Positions 34,726 through 46,428 of a stretch of 64,000 nt of DNA are shown in pieces. Position 1 is the stretch's first letter; each line of letters starts with the position of its first letter. The stretch spans positions 1,240,001-1,304,000 of the forward strand of contig NZ_CM003768.1 of NCBI RefSeq assembly GCF_001547525.1, given 5' to 3'. The DNA is from Burkholderia anthina (lineage in GTDB: Bacteria > Pseudomonadota > Gammaproteobacteria > Burkholderiales > Burkholderiaceae). The notes beneath the pieces are model-generated. The model was given only the letters and a program-made list of their open reading frames with translations, had not been told where the DNA came from and searched no databases. A program made the translations under genes and the position numbers.

Positions 34726-35940
34726 TTACATCATTTTCGCGGCGGTGCTCTGCTTGGCCGCGACCGGCGCCGATGCATTGCCGCCTGCGTTCTCGGCGAT
34801 GATGCGCGCGATTTCGGCGTCGGCTTCGTCGCCGTATTTCGCGAACACGTTGGTCTCGTAGACGGTGTTCGGCGCGTTGACGAGCTGGTCGCCGCGTTCG
34901 TCCTTGATGTTGACGTCGACCTGCATCGACAGGCCGATGCGCAGCGGATGCTTGTCGAGATCCTTCGGGTCGAGCTCGATCCGCACCGGCAGGCGCTGCA
35001 CGACCTTGATCCAGTTGCCGGTCGCATTCTGCGCCGGCAGCAGCGAGAACGCCGAGCCCGTGCCGGCCGAGAAGCCGACGACCTTGCCGTGGTACGTGAC
35101 CGACGAGCCGTAGATGTCGGCCGTCATTTCGACCGGCTGGCCGATGCGCATGTGCTTCAACTGGACTTCCTTGAAGTTCGCGTCGACCCACACGGCATTG
35201 AGCGGCACCACCGACATCAGCGGGTTGCCGGGCGACACGCGCTGGCCGACCTGCACCGAGCGCTTCGCGACATAGCCGGTGACCGGCGCCGGCAGCACGT
35301 TGCGCGCGTTCGCGAGGTAGGCGTCGCGCACCTTCGCGGCGGCGGCCATCACGTTCGGGTGCGATGCGATCGTCGTGTTCGCGGTCAATGCGCGATTCGA
35401 GGCGAGCTGCTGCTGCGCGGCGTCGACCGATGCCTGCGCGGCCTTCACGGCGTCGCGGGCATGCGAGATTTCTTCCTGCGACACGGCGCCCGTCTGCGCG
35501 ACGGCCAGGCGGCGGCGCAGGTCGTCCTGGGCCTTCGACAGGTCGGACTGGCGCAGCGCGACTTGCGCGCGGTACTGATCGTCGTTGACGAACAGGCCGC
35601 GCACCTGGCGCACGGTCTGCGCGAGGTTGGCTTCCGCCTGCTGCAGCGCGACCTGCGAATCGGCCGGGTCGAGCACGACGAGCGGATCGCCGGCCTTGAC
35701 CGTTTGCGTGTCGTCCGCCTTCACCGCGATCACGGTGCCGGTGACCTGCGGCGTGATCTGCACGACGTTGCCGTTCACGTATGCATCGTCGGTGTCTTCA
35801 TGGAAGCGGGCGACGAGGAAGTAATAGAGGCCGTATGCGATGGCCGCGATCACGATGACCGCGACGAGCAGCGTCATCATTCGCTTGCGCTTGCCGTTAT
35901 TCTGCGGCTGTGCGCTGGCGGCGTTTTGTTGGTCGCTCAT
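34726..35940 (-). CDS. emrA: HlyD/EmrA-type membrane fusion protein
   Basis: 404 residues, ATG at 35940. A cytoplasmic N-terminus is followed by one membrane anchor (~22-42, MTLLVAVIVIAAIAYGLYYF). Then come the biotinyl-lipoyl half (DDAYVNGNVVQITPQVTGTV), a long helical hairpin (~100-210), the second lipoyl half (NVLPAPVTGYVAKRSVQVGQRV), and a beta-barrel domain. It is the periplasmic adaptor bridging EmrB and the outer-membrane protein. 28 bp separate it from emrB. Confidence 0.92.
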   Translation of the reverse strand: MSDQQNAASAQPQNNGKRKRMMTLLVAVIVIAAIAYGLYYFLVARFHEDTDDAYVNGNVVQITPQVTGTVIAVKADDTQTVKAGDPLVVLDPADSQVALQQAEANLAQTVRQVRGLFVNDDQYRAQVALRQSDLSKAQDDLRRRLAVAQTGAVSQEEISHARDAVKAAQASVDAAQQQLASNRALTANTTIASHPNVMAAAAKVRDAYLANARNVLPAPVTGYVAKRSVQVGQRVSPGNPLMSVVPLNAVWVDANFKEVQLKHMRIGQPVEMTADIYGSSVTYHGKVVGFSAGTGSAFSLLPAQNATGNWIKVVQRLPVRIELDPKDLDKHPLRIGLSMQVDVNIKDERGDQLVNAPNTVYETNVFAKYGDEADAEIARIIAENAGGNASAPVAAKQSTAAKMM

Positions 35941-35992
35941 GGCGATTTTCTCCGTCCGTTATTTCGAGTGTCTGCGTAGTGGTGGCGCCGGA

Positions 35993-37489
35993 TCAGTTGG
36001 CGGCCTGTTTGGTCGGCGCGGCGGTATCGGGTGCGGCGAGCGGCGTGCCGGTCGCGTCGAACCCGCCGCCGAGCGCCTTGATCAGGGCGAGCTGCATGTC
36101 GCGCCGGCGCATCTTCAGGTTGGTCACCGTCTGCTCCGAGGCGAGGCGGTTGCTGTCCGCCGTCAGCACCTGCAGTTGCGGCGACAGGCCGGCCTTGTAG
36201 CGAATGACCGCGAGATCGTACGCGCGCGTCGACGCGTCGAGCGCACGTTGGGCGTCGCCCATCTGGCGATCGATCGCGCGGATCGACGCGACCTGCGTCG
36301 CGACGTCGTTCAGCGCGCTGATCAGCGTCTGGTTGTAGTTCGCGACCGACAGGTCGAAGTCGGCATAGCGGCCCTTGAGCTGGGCGCGCAGCGCGCCGGC
36401 ATCGAAGATCGGCAGGTGGATCGCCGGCCCGAACTGCGCCTGGCGGCTCGCGAAATTCAGGAATTTGCCCCAGCCGAACGCATCGAAGCCGAAACCGGCC
36501 GCGAGGTTCACGTCGGGGAAGAACTCGGCCTTCGCCTCCTTCACGTCGTGCATCGCGGCTTCGACCTGCCAGCGCGCGGCGACGATGTCAGGGCGGCGCG
36601 ACACGAGGTCGGCCGGCAGGTTGCCGGGCAGCGTGACGTCGCCGCTCGGGTTCATCACGGGCGCCGCGATCTGCAGCCCGCGATCCGGGCCCTTGCCGAG
36701 CAGCGCGGCGAGCTGGTAGCGCACCGTCGTGATCTGGCCGTCGAGGTCCGACAGCGAAGCCTGCGTCGTCGCGATGTTGCCGCGGGCCGTCTGGCGCTCG
36801 ACGTTGGTGTCGAGGCCGGCCGATACGCGGCCGTCGGTGATCTTGCCGACCGTCTCGCGGTTGGTGATCTCGCGCTGCGCGATGTCGCGCAGCGCATAGA
36901 GCTGCGCGAGCGAGTTGTAGGTGCGCGCGACCGACGACGCGAGCGTGATGCGCGCCTGTTGCAGGTCGGCTTCGGCGGCCTTTTCCTGCGATACGGCCGT
37001 GTGCAGGCGTTCGCGGTTCTTGCCCCACAGGTCGAGTTCCCACGAGGCGCTCGCGAGCGCGTTGTTCTCGCTGTACCACTGGCCGCCGTACGGGGGCGGG
37101 AACAGCGCGTTCGACGAGTACAGTTCGCGCGTCCACGAATAGCTGGCTTCGGCCTTCGGCATCAGGTTCGAGCGCGACGACTCGATGTACGACGAGGCCT
37201 TCGCGATGCGCGCCTGCGCCTGCGCGATCGACGGGTTGCCCTGCAACGCTTCGTCGATCAGCTTCGGCAACTGCGGATCGCCGAACTGGCTGGCCCAGTC
37301 GAGCGCGGGCCACTGGCCGCCCTGGGCCGGCAGGCTCTGGGCGGATTCGAATTGCGACGCGGGGGCAATCTGCTTGTCGCTCTTGATGCCGATGTAATTC
37401 GCGCAGCCCGCGAGCGCCAGCGCGGCGACCGCGGCGGCGACGGCGGCGCGGCACGACCCGGCGCGCACGGACAACGGGGAGGATTTCAT
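35993..37489 (-). CDS. NodT-family outer-membrane efflux lipoprotein
   Basis: 498 residues from the ATG at 37489 (AGGGG 8 bases upstream); a GTG at 37525 is an alternative. The lipoprotein signal ends at LALAGC (C29). Two repeats of the TolC/OprM fold are visible, with helices such as LPKLIDEALQGNPSIAQAQARI and the second-half RPDIVAARWQVEAAMHDVKEA. It forms the trimeric outer-membrane duct of the EmrAB-type pump. First structural gene after marR, with a MarR-like operator just upstream (37559-37579). Confidence 0.92.
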   Translation of the reverse strand: MKSSPLSVRAGSCRAAVAAAVAALALAGCANYIGIKSDKQIAPASQFESAQSLPAQGGQWPALDWASQFGDPQLPKLIDEALQGNPSIAQAQARIAKASSYIESSRSNLMPKAEASYSWTRELYSSNALFPPPYGGQWYSENNALASASWELDLWGKNRERLHTAVSQEKAAEADLQQARITLASSVARTYNSLAQLYALRDIAQREITNRETVGKITDGRVSAGLDTNVERQTARGNIATTQASLSDLDGQITTVRYQLAALLGKGPDRGLQIAAPVMNPSGDVTLPGNLPADLVSRRPDIVAARWQVEAAMHDVKEAKAEFFPDVNLAAGFGFDAFGWGKFLNFASRQAQFGPAIHLPIFDAGALRAQLKGRYADFDLSVANYNQTLISALNDVATQVASIRAIDRQMGDAQRALDASTRAYDLAVIRYKAGLSPQLQVLTADSNRLASEQTVTNLKMRRRDMQLALIKALGGGFDATGTPLAAPDTAAPTKQAAN

Positions 37490-37558
37490 CGCGCTAACCC
37501 CTGACTCGGAATGAATGATGGACACTGCAAGGATTTCCTTACATTAATCTGTCAAAAG

Positions 37559-37579
37559 TAATTGTTATGGCAACTATTA
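37559..37579 (-). promoter_or_regulatory. Imperfect palindrome, candidate MarR operator for the efflux genes
   Basis: TAATTGTT, 5-bp spacer, AACTATTA (one mismatch in the dyad), between the marR stop and the outer-membrane gene. Its half-site in the 10-mer CAACTATTAC (37571-37580) recurs as CAACTATTGC on the opposite strand at 37604-37613 and 38083-38092, the last just upstream of marR. Confidence 0.5.
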
Positions 37580-38068
37580 CGTGACGCTACCGCCGGCCGT
37601 CTCGCAATAGTTGCTGAGAATGCGGCGCAGCATGCTCTTCAGGAACCCGACTTCTTCCGGCGTAAACCCGTCCAGCACCTGGTCGAGCACGCTGCGGAAA
37701 ATGGGTGGCAGCCGTTCGGCCAGTGCACGGCCTTCGTCGGTGAGCTCGAGGCGCACGACGCGACGATCCTCGATGCTGCGCACACGCGACAGCAGGCCGC
37801 GTTTCTCGACCCGGTCGAGCAGGCGCGTGACCGCGCTGGCGTCGATCCCGTATTCGCGCGCGAGTTCGGCGGCCGTCGAGCACTTGCCGACGGCGATCAT
37901 GAACAGCATGCTCGCCTGCGTGCCGGTGATGCCGAGTTCTTCCTGCGTGCGCTGCGTGACGAGGTTGGTCATCACCGACTTCACGCGGGACATCAGATAA
38001 CCGACGCTATCGTTCATCTGATACGTAGACAGCGGCGAAACGGGCGGTGGGGTAGAAGAATCCGACAT
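37577..38068 (-). CDS. MarR-family repressor of the efflux operon
   Basis: 163 residues from the ATG at 38068 (AGGG upstream); a longer frame to 38131 is unlikely. Winged-HTH MarR core: LGITGTQASMLFMIAVGKCSTAAELAREYGIDASAVTRLLDRVEKRGLLSR and the wing SIEDRRVVRLELTDEG. It is first gene of the marR - outer-membrane lipoprotein - emrA - emrB operon and presumably represses it until a drug binds (EmrR/MarR model). Confidence 0.9.
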   Translation of the reverse strand: MSDSSTPPPVSPLSTYQMNDSVGYLMSRVKSVMTNLVTQRTQEELGITGTQASMLFMIAVGKCSTAAELAREYGIDASAVTRLLDRVEKRGLLSRVRSIEDRRVVRLELTDEGRALAERLPPIFRSVLDQVLDGFTPEEVGFLKSMLRRILSNYCETAGGSVT

Positions 38069-38397
38069 AAAACCCTGAAGCTGCAATAGTTGACTAGGCA
38101 GCAGTATAGGCACAATTGCTTGCCGCGGCAAATGTTAATCGAACGGCAAAACGCGTGCTGTGTCCCGCGAGAGTCCCTTGTGCGGGTAAGGTTTCTTCGC
38201 CGCACGGTGCCGGTGCGCCGGACCTTTCAGCGGTTCGGGAGCGCCGCGCGGCGCAGCCGTTTTGCTGCGTTGCAACGGGCGGGTCGGCTCTCGACACGCG
38301 CACGTGCTATAATTTGAGGCTTTCCAAGCTGCAACGCGCGCGCCCGTGAAAAACACGAGCGCGCGCGTTTGCGCGTTCAAACGATTTCCAGGTTTCT
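38069..38397. other. 329-bp divergent region marR / typA
   Basis: Holds the 10-mer CAACTATTGC site (38083-38092, minus), the typA -10 (38308-38313) and a long GC hairpin in the typA leader (38333-38369). No gene. Confidence 0.6.
38308..38313 (+). promoter_or_regulatory. -10 box of the typA promoter
   Basis: A perfect TATAAT, 85 bp before the typA ATG. There is no good -35 at the usual distance. Confidence 0.55.
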
Positions 38398-40224
<1,827 letters not shown>

Positions 40225-40540
40225 GCATCGACCGTTCCCGAGCACGACGAAAAGGCTGCCTTCGGGCAGCCTTTTTCGCATCCGCGCATCGTGCAGCCGG
40301 GTTGCCTGCAAAACACTGTTCCCGCGGGCCGCCGCAATCCGGCAAAACCCCGTCGCGCGGTGCTTTCACGCACATTTCGCCGCGAACTCCGGTATCGGTT
40401 CTGTGATATGCTGCGCGCACGCAAGTTTTAGGTCCTTCCAAGCAAGACTTGATTCGCAATCCGCTAAACGGTCAGGCCGTGTCGCGGAAGGTTGAGTAAC
40501 CCGCTATTTCTCGAGAAGCTCGAAGAAAGGTGAGCGTAAA
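40225..40540. other. Gap between typA and sucA with the typA terminator
   Basis: Contains the typA terminator and ~260 bp of sucA upstream sequence. No promoter boxes could be assigned with confidence, and no small gene was found. Confidence 0.5.
40249..40278 (+). terminator. typA terminator
   Basis: AAAGGCTGCC (40251-40260), loop TTCG, GGCAGCCTTT (40265-40274), T run. Confidence 0.92.
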
Positions 40541-43405
40541 ATGTCAGATGTAATGAAGCAGTTTCAGCTGAACTCCTATCTGTTCGGCGGCAATGCTTCG
40601 TACGTTGAAGAACTGTACGATGCATACCTCAACAATCCGGCGTCGGTGCCGGAGAACTGGCGAGAGTATTTCGACGCGCTGCAGAACGTGCCTGCAACGG
40701 ACGGCTCGAACGCCAATGACGTCGCTCACTTCCCGATCGTCGAATCGTTCGCCGAGCGTGCGAAGGCCAATGCCTTCATCCCGCGCGAAAGCACCAGCAA
40801 CCTCGCGACCGCACGCAAGCAGGTGCACGTCCAGTCGCTGATCAGCGCCTACCGCTTCCTCGGCTCGCAATGGGCCAATCTCGATCCGCTGAAGCGCCGC
40901 GAACGTCCCGCCATCCCCGAGCTCGAACCGGCTTTCTACGACTTCTCCGAAGGCGATCTCGACCAGACGTACAGCGCAAGCAACCTGTACTTCGGTTTCG
41001 ACCAGGCGTCGCTGCGCGACATCGTCAAGGGTCTGCGCGACACGTACTGCGGCACGATCGGCGCCGAGTACATGTACATCAGCGATCCGGAACAGAAGCG
41101 CTGGTGGCAGGAGCGCCTGGAGTCGACCCGCGCGACGCCGTCGTTCTCGGCCGACAAGAAGAAGCACATCCTGAATCGCCTGACGGCCGCCGAAGGCCTC
41201 GAGCGCTACCTGCACACCAAGTACGTCGGCCAGAAGCGCTTCTCGCTCGAAGGCGGCGAAAGCTTCATCGCGGCGATGGACGAAGTCGTCCAGCACGCGG
41301 GCAAGAGCGGCGTGCAGGAAATCATCATCGGCATGGCGCACCGCGGCCGTCTGAACGTGCTGGTCAACACGCTGGGCAAGATGCCGGCCGACCTGTTCGC
41401 CGAATTCGAAGGCAAGCACGTCGACGATCTGCCGGCCGGCGACGTGAAGTACCACAAGGGCTTCTCGTCGGACGTGTCGACGGAAGGCGGCCCGGTCCAC
41501 CTGTCGCTCGCGTTCAACCCGTCGCACCTCGAAATCGTGAACCCGGTGGTCGAAGGTTCCGCGAAGGCGCGGATGGACCGCCGCGGCGACGAGGACGGCC
41601 TGCAAGTGCTGCCGGTGCAGATCCACGGTGACGCGGCCTTCGCCGGCCAGGGCGTCGTGATGGAAACGCTGAACCTCGCGCAGACGCGCGGTTACGGCAC
41701 GCACGGCACGCTGCACATCGTCATCAACAACCAGATCGGCTTCACGACGTCCGACCCGCGCGACGCGCGCTCGACGCTGTACTGTACCGACGTCGTCAAG
41801 ATGATCGAAGCGCCGGTGCTGCACGTGAACGGCGACGATCCGGAAGCCGTCGTGCTCGCGATCCAGATCGCGATTGACTACCGGATGCAGTTCCACAAGG
41901 ATGTCGTGATCGACATCGTCTGCTTCCGCAAGCTGGGTCACAACGAGCAGGACACGCCGGCCGTCACGCAGCCGCTGATGTACAAGAAGATCGCGCAGCA
42001 CCCGGGCACCCGTGCGCTGTACGCCGAGAAGCTCGTGCAGCAGGGCGTGATCACCGCCGAAGACGCCGACAACTACGTGAAGGCGTACCGCAAGGCGATG
42101 GACGACGGCCACCACACCGTCGACCCGGTCCTGTCGAACTACAAGAGCAAGTACGCGGTCGACTGGGTGCCGTTCCTGAACCGCAAGTGGACGGACGCGG
42201 CCGACACGGCCGTGCCGCTCGCCGAACTGAAGCGCCTGGGCGAACGCATCACGACGGTCCCGGAAAACTTCAAGGTTCACCCGCTCGTCGAGCGCGTGAT
42301 CAACGACCGCCGCAACATGGCGCGCGGCGATCAGCCGCTCGACTGGGGCATGGCCGAACATCTCGCATTCGCGTCGCTCGTCGCATCGGGCTACTCGGTG
42401 CGCCTGACGGGCCAGGACTCGGGCCGCGGCACGTTCACGCACCGTCACGCGGTGCTGCACGACCAGAACCGCGAGCGCTGGAACGACGGCACGTACGTGC
42501 CGCTGCAGAACATCGCCGAAGGCCAGGCGAAGTTCACGGTGATCGACTCGGTGCTGTCGGAAGAAGCGGTGCTGGGCTTCGAATACGGTTACTCGACCGC
42601 CGAGCCGAACACGCTCGTGCTGTGGGAAGCGCAGTTCGGCGACTTCGTCAACGGCGCGCAGGTCGTGATCGACCAGTTCATCTCGTCGGGCGAAGTGAAG
42701 TGGGGCCGCGTGTCGGGTCTCACGATGCTGCTGCCGCACGGCTACGAAGGCCAGGGTCCGGAACACTCGTCCACGCGTATCGAGCGTTTCCTGCAGCTGT
42801 GTGCCGATCACAACATGCAGGTCGTCCAGCCGACGACGCCGGCGCAGATTTTCCATCTGCTGCGCCGCCAGATGATCCGCCTGTTCCGCAAGCCGCTGAT
42901 CGTCGCGACGCCGAAGTCGCTGCTGCGCCACAAGGAAGCGGTGTCGGACCTGTCGGAACTCGCGAAGGGCTCGTTCCAGCCGGTGCTGGGCGAAATCGAC
43001 GGCGGCATCGACGCGAAGAAGGTCAAGCGCGTGCTGGTGTGCTCGGGCCGCGTGTACTACGACCTCGTCGCGCACCGCCGCGAAGCGAAGGCGAACGACG
43101 TCGCGATCATCCGTATCGAGCAGCTGTATCCGTTCGCGCACAAGCAGTTCGAAGCCGAAATGAAGAAGTACGAGAACGCGACTGAAGTGGTCTGGGTGCA
43201 GGACGAGCCGCAGAACCAGGGCCCCTGGTTCTACGTCGAGCACCACCTGAAGGAAGGCATGAAGGAAGGGCAGAAGCTGGCGTACAGCGGCCGTCCGGCT
43301 TCGGCCTCGCCGGCGGTTGGCTACTACGCGAAGCACTACGAGCAGCAGAAGGCCCTGATCGAAGGTGCATTCGGCCGCCTGAAGAGCGCATCGATCGCGA
43401 AATAA
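40541..43405 (+). CDS. sucA: 2-oxoglutarate dehydrogenase E1 component
   Basis: 954 residues, ATG at 40541 with AAGGTGAG upstream. Thiamine-diphosphate E1: N-terminal motif SYLFGGNASYVEELYDAYL, the active region EIIIGMAHRGRLNVLVNTLGK, GHNEQDTPAVTQPLMY, the transketolase-like half SGQDSGRGTFTHRHAVL-type segment, and LLPHGYEGQGPEHSS. It decarboxylates 2-oxoglutarate in the TCA cycle. First gene of sucA-sucB-lpd. A 13-bp hairpin with CCTTTT follows the stop. Confidence 0.97.
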   Translation: MSDVMKQFQLNSYLFGGNASYVEELYDAYLNNPASVPENWREYFDALQNVPATDGSNANDVAHFPIVESFAERAKANAFIPRESTSNLATARKQVHVQSLISAYRFLGSQWANLDPLKRRERPAIPELEPAFYDFSEGDLDQTYSASNLYFGFDQASLRDIVKGLRDTYCGTIGAEYMYISDPEQKRWWQERLESTRATPSFSADKKKHILNRLTAAEGLERYLHTKYVGQKRFSLEGGESFIAAMDEVVQHAGKSGVQEIIIGMAHRGRLNVLVNTLGKMPADLFAEFEGKHVDDLPAGDVKYHKGFSSDVSTEGGPVHLSLAFNPSHLEIVNPVVEGSAKARMDRRGDEDGLQVLPVQIHGDAAFAGQGVVMETLNLAQTRGYGTHGTLHIVINNQIGFTTSDPRDARSTLYCTDVVKMIEAPVLHVNGDDPEAVVLAIQIAIDYRMQFHKDVVIDIVCFRKLGHNEQDTPAVTQPLMYKKIAQHPGTRALYAEKLVQQGVITAEDADNYVKAYRKAMDDGHHTVDPVLSNYKSKYAVDWVPFLNRKWTDAADTAVPLAELKRLGERITTVPENFKVHPLVERVINDRRNMARGDQPLDWGMAEHLAFASLVASGYSVRLTGQDSGRGTFTHRHAVLHDQNRERWNDGTYVPLQNIAEGQAKFTVIDSVLSEEAVLGFEYGYSTAEPNTLVLWEAQFGDFVNGAQVVIDQFISSGEVKWGRVSGLTMLLPHGYEGQGPEHSSTRIERFLQLCADHNMQVVQPTTPAQIFHLLRRQMIRLFRKPLIVATPKSLLRHKEAVSDLSELAKGSFQPVLGEIDGGIDAKKVKRVLVCSGRVYYDLVAHRREAKANDVAIIRIEQLYPFAHKQFEAEMKKYENATEVVWVQDEPQNQGPWFYVEHHLKEGMKEGQKLAYSGRPASASPAVGYYAKHYEQQKALIEGAFGRLKSASIAK

Positions 43406-43419
43406 CCGACGTCAAGCGA

Positions 43420-43454
43420 AACGGGAAGGCGCACGGCGCTTTCCCGTTCCTTTT
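43420..43454 (+). terminator. Intercistronic hairpin between sucA and sucB
   Basis: AACGGGAA (43420-43427) pairs with TTCCCGTT (43441-43448), extended inwards by a G-U and four GC pairs with loop ACG, and followed by CCTTTT. It may attenuate sucB or stabilise the sucA 3' end. Confidence 0.5.
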
Positions 43455-43540
43455 GGCCCGCCGGCGCGTGGCGCGCCGCACCGGCCGAAGGAATCGCACG
43501 AACCTCGTCATACCCCAGATTAAGCATCCAGGAAAATCAC

Positions 43541-44818
43541 ATGGCTATCGTAGAAGTCAAAGTCCCCCAGCTGTCGGAGTCGGTGTCGGAAGCCACCATG
43601 CTGCAGTGGAAGAAAAAGCCGGGCGAAGCAGTCGCGCAGGACGAAATCCTGATCGAACTCGAGACCGACAAGGTCGTCCTCGAAGTGCCGGCGCCGGCGG
43701 CGGGCGTGCTCGCGCAAGTGCTGCAGAACGACGGTGACACGGTGGTCGCCGATCAGGTGATCGCGACGATCGACACCGAAGCGAAGGCAGGTGCCGCCGA
43801 AGCCGCGGCAGGGGCCGCCGAAGTCAAGCCGGCTGCGGCGCCCGCCGCAGCCGCACCGGCTGCGCAACCGGCCGCCGCCACCGCATCGAGCTCGGCGGCC
43901 GCGTCGCCGGCCGCGGCCAAGCTGCTGGCCGAGAAGGGCCTGTCGACGGGCGACGTCGCGGGTTCGGGCCGCGACGGCCGCGTCACGAAGGGCGACGCGC
44001 TGGCGGCAGGCAGCGCACCGAAGGCTGCTCCGGCCGCCGCACCGGCGAAGACCGCCGTCGCGAAGCCGTCGCTGCCGGAAGTGAAGGTGCCGGCGTCGGC
44101 AGCGACCTGGCTGAACGACCGTCCGGAACAGCGCGTGCCGATGTCGCGCCTGCGTGCGCGTATCGCCGAGCGTCTGCTCGAGTCGCAGCAGACCAACGCG
44201 ATCCTGACGACGTTCAACGAAGTGAACATGGCTCCGGTCATGGAGCTGCGTAACAAGTACAAGGACAAGTTCGAGAAGGAACATGGCGTGAAGCTCGGCT
44301 TCATGTCGTTCTTCGTGAAGGCGGCCGTCCATGCACTGAAGAAGTTCCCGCTGGTGAACGCGTCGATCGATGGCAACGACATCGTCTACCACGGCTACTT
44401 CGACATCGGTATCGCGGTCGGTTCGCCGCGCGGCCTGGTCGTGCCGATCCTGCGCAACGCGGATCAGCTGAGCCTCGCCGAGATCGAGAAGAAGATCGCC
44501 GAATTCGGCCAGAAGGCGAAGGACGGCAAGCTGTCGATCGAGGAAATGACGGGCGGTACGTTCTCGATCTCGAACGGCGGTGTGTTCGGCTCGATGCTGT
44601 CGACCCCGATCATCAACCCGCCGCAGTCGGCCATCCTCGGCGTGCACGCGACGAAGGAGCGCCCGGTCGTCGAAAACGGCCAGATCGTGATCCGCCCGAT
44701 CAACTACCTCGCGCTGTCGTACGACCACCGCATCATCGACGGCCGCGAAGCCGTGCTGTCGCTCGTCGCGATGAAGGACGCGCTGGAAGATCCGGCACGC
44801 CTGCTGCTCGACCTGTAA
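43541..44818 (+). CDS. sucB: Dihydrolipoamide succinyltransferase (E2)
   Basis: 425 residues, ATG at 43541. Lipoyl domain with K44 in [13 protein letters not shown], an Ala/Pro linker, a peripheral-subunit-binding domain (~127-160: [22 protein letters not shown]), a second linker, and the catalytic acyltransferase domain ending in [12 protein letters not shown] with the active histidine. It forms the core of the 2-oxoglutarate dehydrogenase complex between SucA and Lpd. Confidence 0.97.
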   Translation: MAIVEVKVPQLSESVSEATMLQWKKKPGEAVAQDEILIELETDKVVLEVPAPAAGVLAQVLQNDGDTVVADQVIATIDTEAKAGAAEAAAGAAEVKPAAAPAAAAPAAQPAAATASSSAAASPAAAKLLAEKGLSTGDVAGSGRDGRVTKGDALAAGSAPKAAPAAAPAKTAVAKPSLPEVKVPASAATWLNDRPEQRVPMSRLRARIAERLLESQQTNAILTTFNEVNMAPVMELRNKYKDKFEKEHGVKLGFMSFFVKAAVHALKKFPLVNASIDGNDIVYHGYFDIGIAVGSPRGLVVPILRNADQLSLAEIEKKIAEFGQKAKDGKLSIEEMTGGTFSISNGGVFGSMLSTPIINPPQSAILGVHATKERPVVENGQIVIRPINYLALSYDHRIIDGREAVLSLVAMKDALEDPARLLLDL

Positions 44819-44844
44819 GCCGAGTCTCACTGCATCGACCCGTT

Positions 44845-44876
44845 CTGCACGTTCGCGCCCACGCGCGAACGTGCAG
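44845..44876 (+). other. Intercistronic stem-loop between sucB and lpd
   Basis: A 14-bp perfect stem (44845-44858 with 44863-44876), 4-nt loop, no T tract. Probably an mRNA-stability or processing element separating E2 and E3 expression. Confidence 0.5.
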
Positions 44877-44899
44877 GCGTACAAGTAGAAAGGATTGTC

Positions 44900-46330
44900 A
44901 TGTCCAAGGAATTTGACGTCGTCGTGATCGGCGCCGGCCCTGGCGGCTACATCGCCGCGATTCGCGCCGCGCAGCTCGGCAAGACCGTTGCCTGTATCGA
45001 GAAGTGGAAGAACCCGGCCGGCGCGCTGAAGCTCGGCGGCACCTGCCTGAACGTCGGCTGCATCCCGTCGAAGGCGCTGCTGGCTTCGTCGGAAGAGTTC
45101 GAGAACACGTCGCATCACCTTGCCGACCACGGCATCACCGTCGACGGCGTGAAGATCGACGTCGCGAAGATGCTCGGCCGCAAGGATGCGATCGTCGAGA
45201 AGATGACGAGCGGGATCGAGTTCCTGTTCAAGAAGAACAAGATCACCTGGCTGAAGGGCCATGGCAAGTTCACCGGCAAGACCGATGCCGGCGTGCAGAT
45301 CGAAGTGAGCGGCGAGGGCGAAGCCGAAGTCGTCACCGCGAAGAACGTGATCATCGCGACGGGCTCGAAGGCGCGTCATCTGCCGGGCATTCCGGTCGAC
45401 AACAAGATCGTGTCGGACAACGAAGGCGCGTTGACGTTCGACTCGGTGCCGAAGAAGCTCGCCGTGATCGGCGCAGGCGTGATCGGCCTCGAGCTCGGCT
45501 CGGTGTGGCGCCGCCTGGGCGCCGAAGTGACGGTGCTCGAAGCGCTGCCGGCATTCCTCGGCGCAGCCGACGAAGCGCTCGCGAAGGAAGCGGCCAAGCT
45601 GTTCAAGAAGCAGGGCCTCGACATCCATCTCGGCGTGAAGATCGGTGACGTGAAGACGACCGCGAACGGTGTGTCGATCGCCTACACGGACAAGGACGGC
45701 AATGCGCAGACGCTCGACGCCGACCGCCTGATCGTGTCGGTCGGCCGCGTGCCGAACACCGACAACCTCGGCCTCGAGGCCATCGGCCTGAAGGCGAACG
45801 AGCGCGGCTTCATCGATGTGGACGACCACTGCCGTACGGCCGTGCCGAACGTCTACGCGATCGGCGACGTGGTGCGCGGCCCGATGCTCGCGCACAAGGC
45901 GGAAGACGAAGGCGTGCTGGTCGCGGAAGTGATCGACGGCCAGAAGCCGCACATCGACTACAACTGCATTCCGTGGGTGATCTACACGTACCCGGAAATC
46001 GCATGGGTCGGCAAGACGGAGCAGCAACTGAAGGCGGAAGGCCGCGAGATCAAGACGGGCAAGTTCCCGTTCTCGATCAATGGCCGCGCGCTCGGCATGA
46101 ACGCGCCGGACGGCTTCGTGAAGATGATCGCGGATGCGAAGACCGACGAACTGCTCGGCGTGCACGTGATCGCCGCGAACGCGTCGGACCTGATCGCGGA
46201 AGCCGTGGTGGCGATGGAATTCAAGGCGGCGTCGGAAGACATCGCCCGCATCTGCCATCCGCACCCGTCGATGTCGGAAGTGATGCGCGAAGCGGCGCTC
46301 GCCGTCGACAAGCGCTCGCTGAACAGCTGA
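44900..46330 (+). CDS. lpd: Dihydrolipoyl dehydrogenase (E3)
   Basis: 476 residues, ATG at 44900 with AAAGGA upstream. FAD motif [15 protein letters not shown], redox disulfide C49/C54 in [16 protein letters not shown] motif [14 protein letters not shown], and the C-terminal active-site [12 protein letters not shown]. It reoxidises the lipoyl groups of SucB. Third gene of the operon; a terminator overlaps the start of the next gene's leader. Confidence 0.97.
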   Translation: MSKEFDVVVIGAGPGGYIAAIRAAQLGKTVACIEKWKNPAGALKLGGTCLNVGCIPSKALLASSEEFENTSHHLADHGITVDGVKIDVAKMLGRKDAIVEKMTSGIEFLFKKNKITWLKGHGKFTGKTDAGVQIEVSGEGEAEVVTAKNVIIATGSKARHLPGIPVDNKIVSDNEGALTFDSVPKKLAVIGAGVIGLELGSVWRRLGAEVTVLEALPAFLGAADEALAKEAAKLFKKQGLDIHLGVKIGDVKTTANGVSIAYTDKDGNAQTLDADRLIVSVGRVPNTDNLGLEAIGLKANERGFIDVDDHCRTAVPNVYAIGDVVRGPMLAHKAEDEGVLVAEVIDGQKPHIDYNCIPWVIYTYPEIAWVGKTEQQLKAEGREIKTGKFPFSINGRALGMNAPDGFVKMIADAKTDELLGVHVIAANASDLIAEAVVAMEFKAASEDIARICHPHPSMSEVMREAALAVDKRSLNS

Positions 46331-46378
46331 GCACGGCGTAGCGCCTGCCGGCCGTCGGCCGGCGCAGCCGTCTCATGA

Positions 46379-46416
46379 CGAAGGCGGGCGGGGTTTCCCG
46401 CTCGCCTTCGTTCTTT
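46379..46416 (+). terminator. suc operon terminator
   Basis: CGAAGGCG (46379-46386) with CGCCTTCG (46403-46410), extended inwards to a GTTT-type loop, followed by TTCTTT. It lies just before the zapE ATG. Confidence 0.7.
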
Positions 46417-46428
46417 CCGGTTTGCCCG

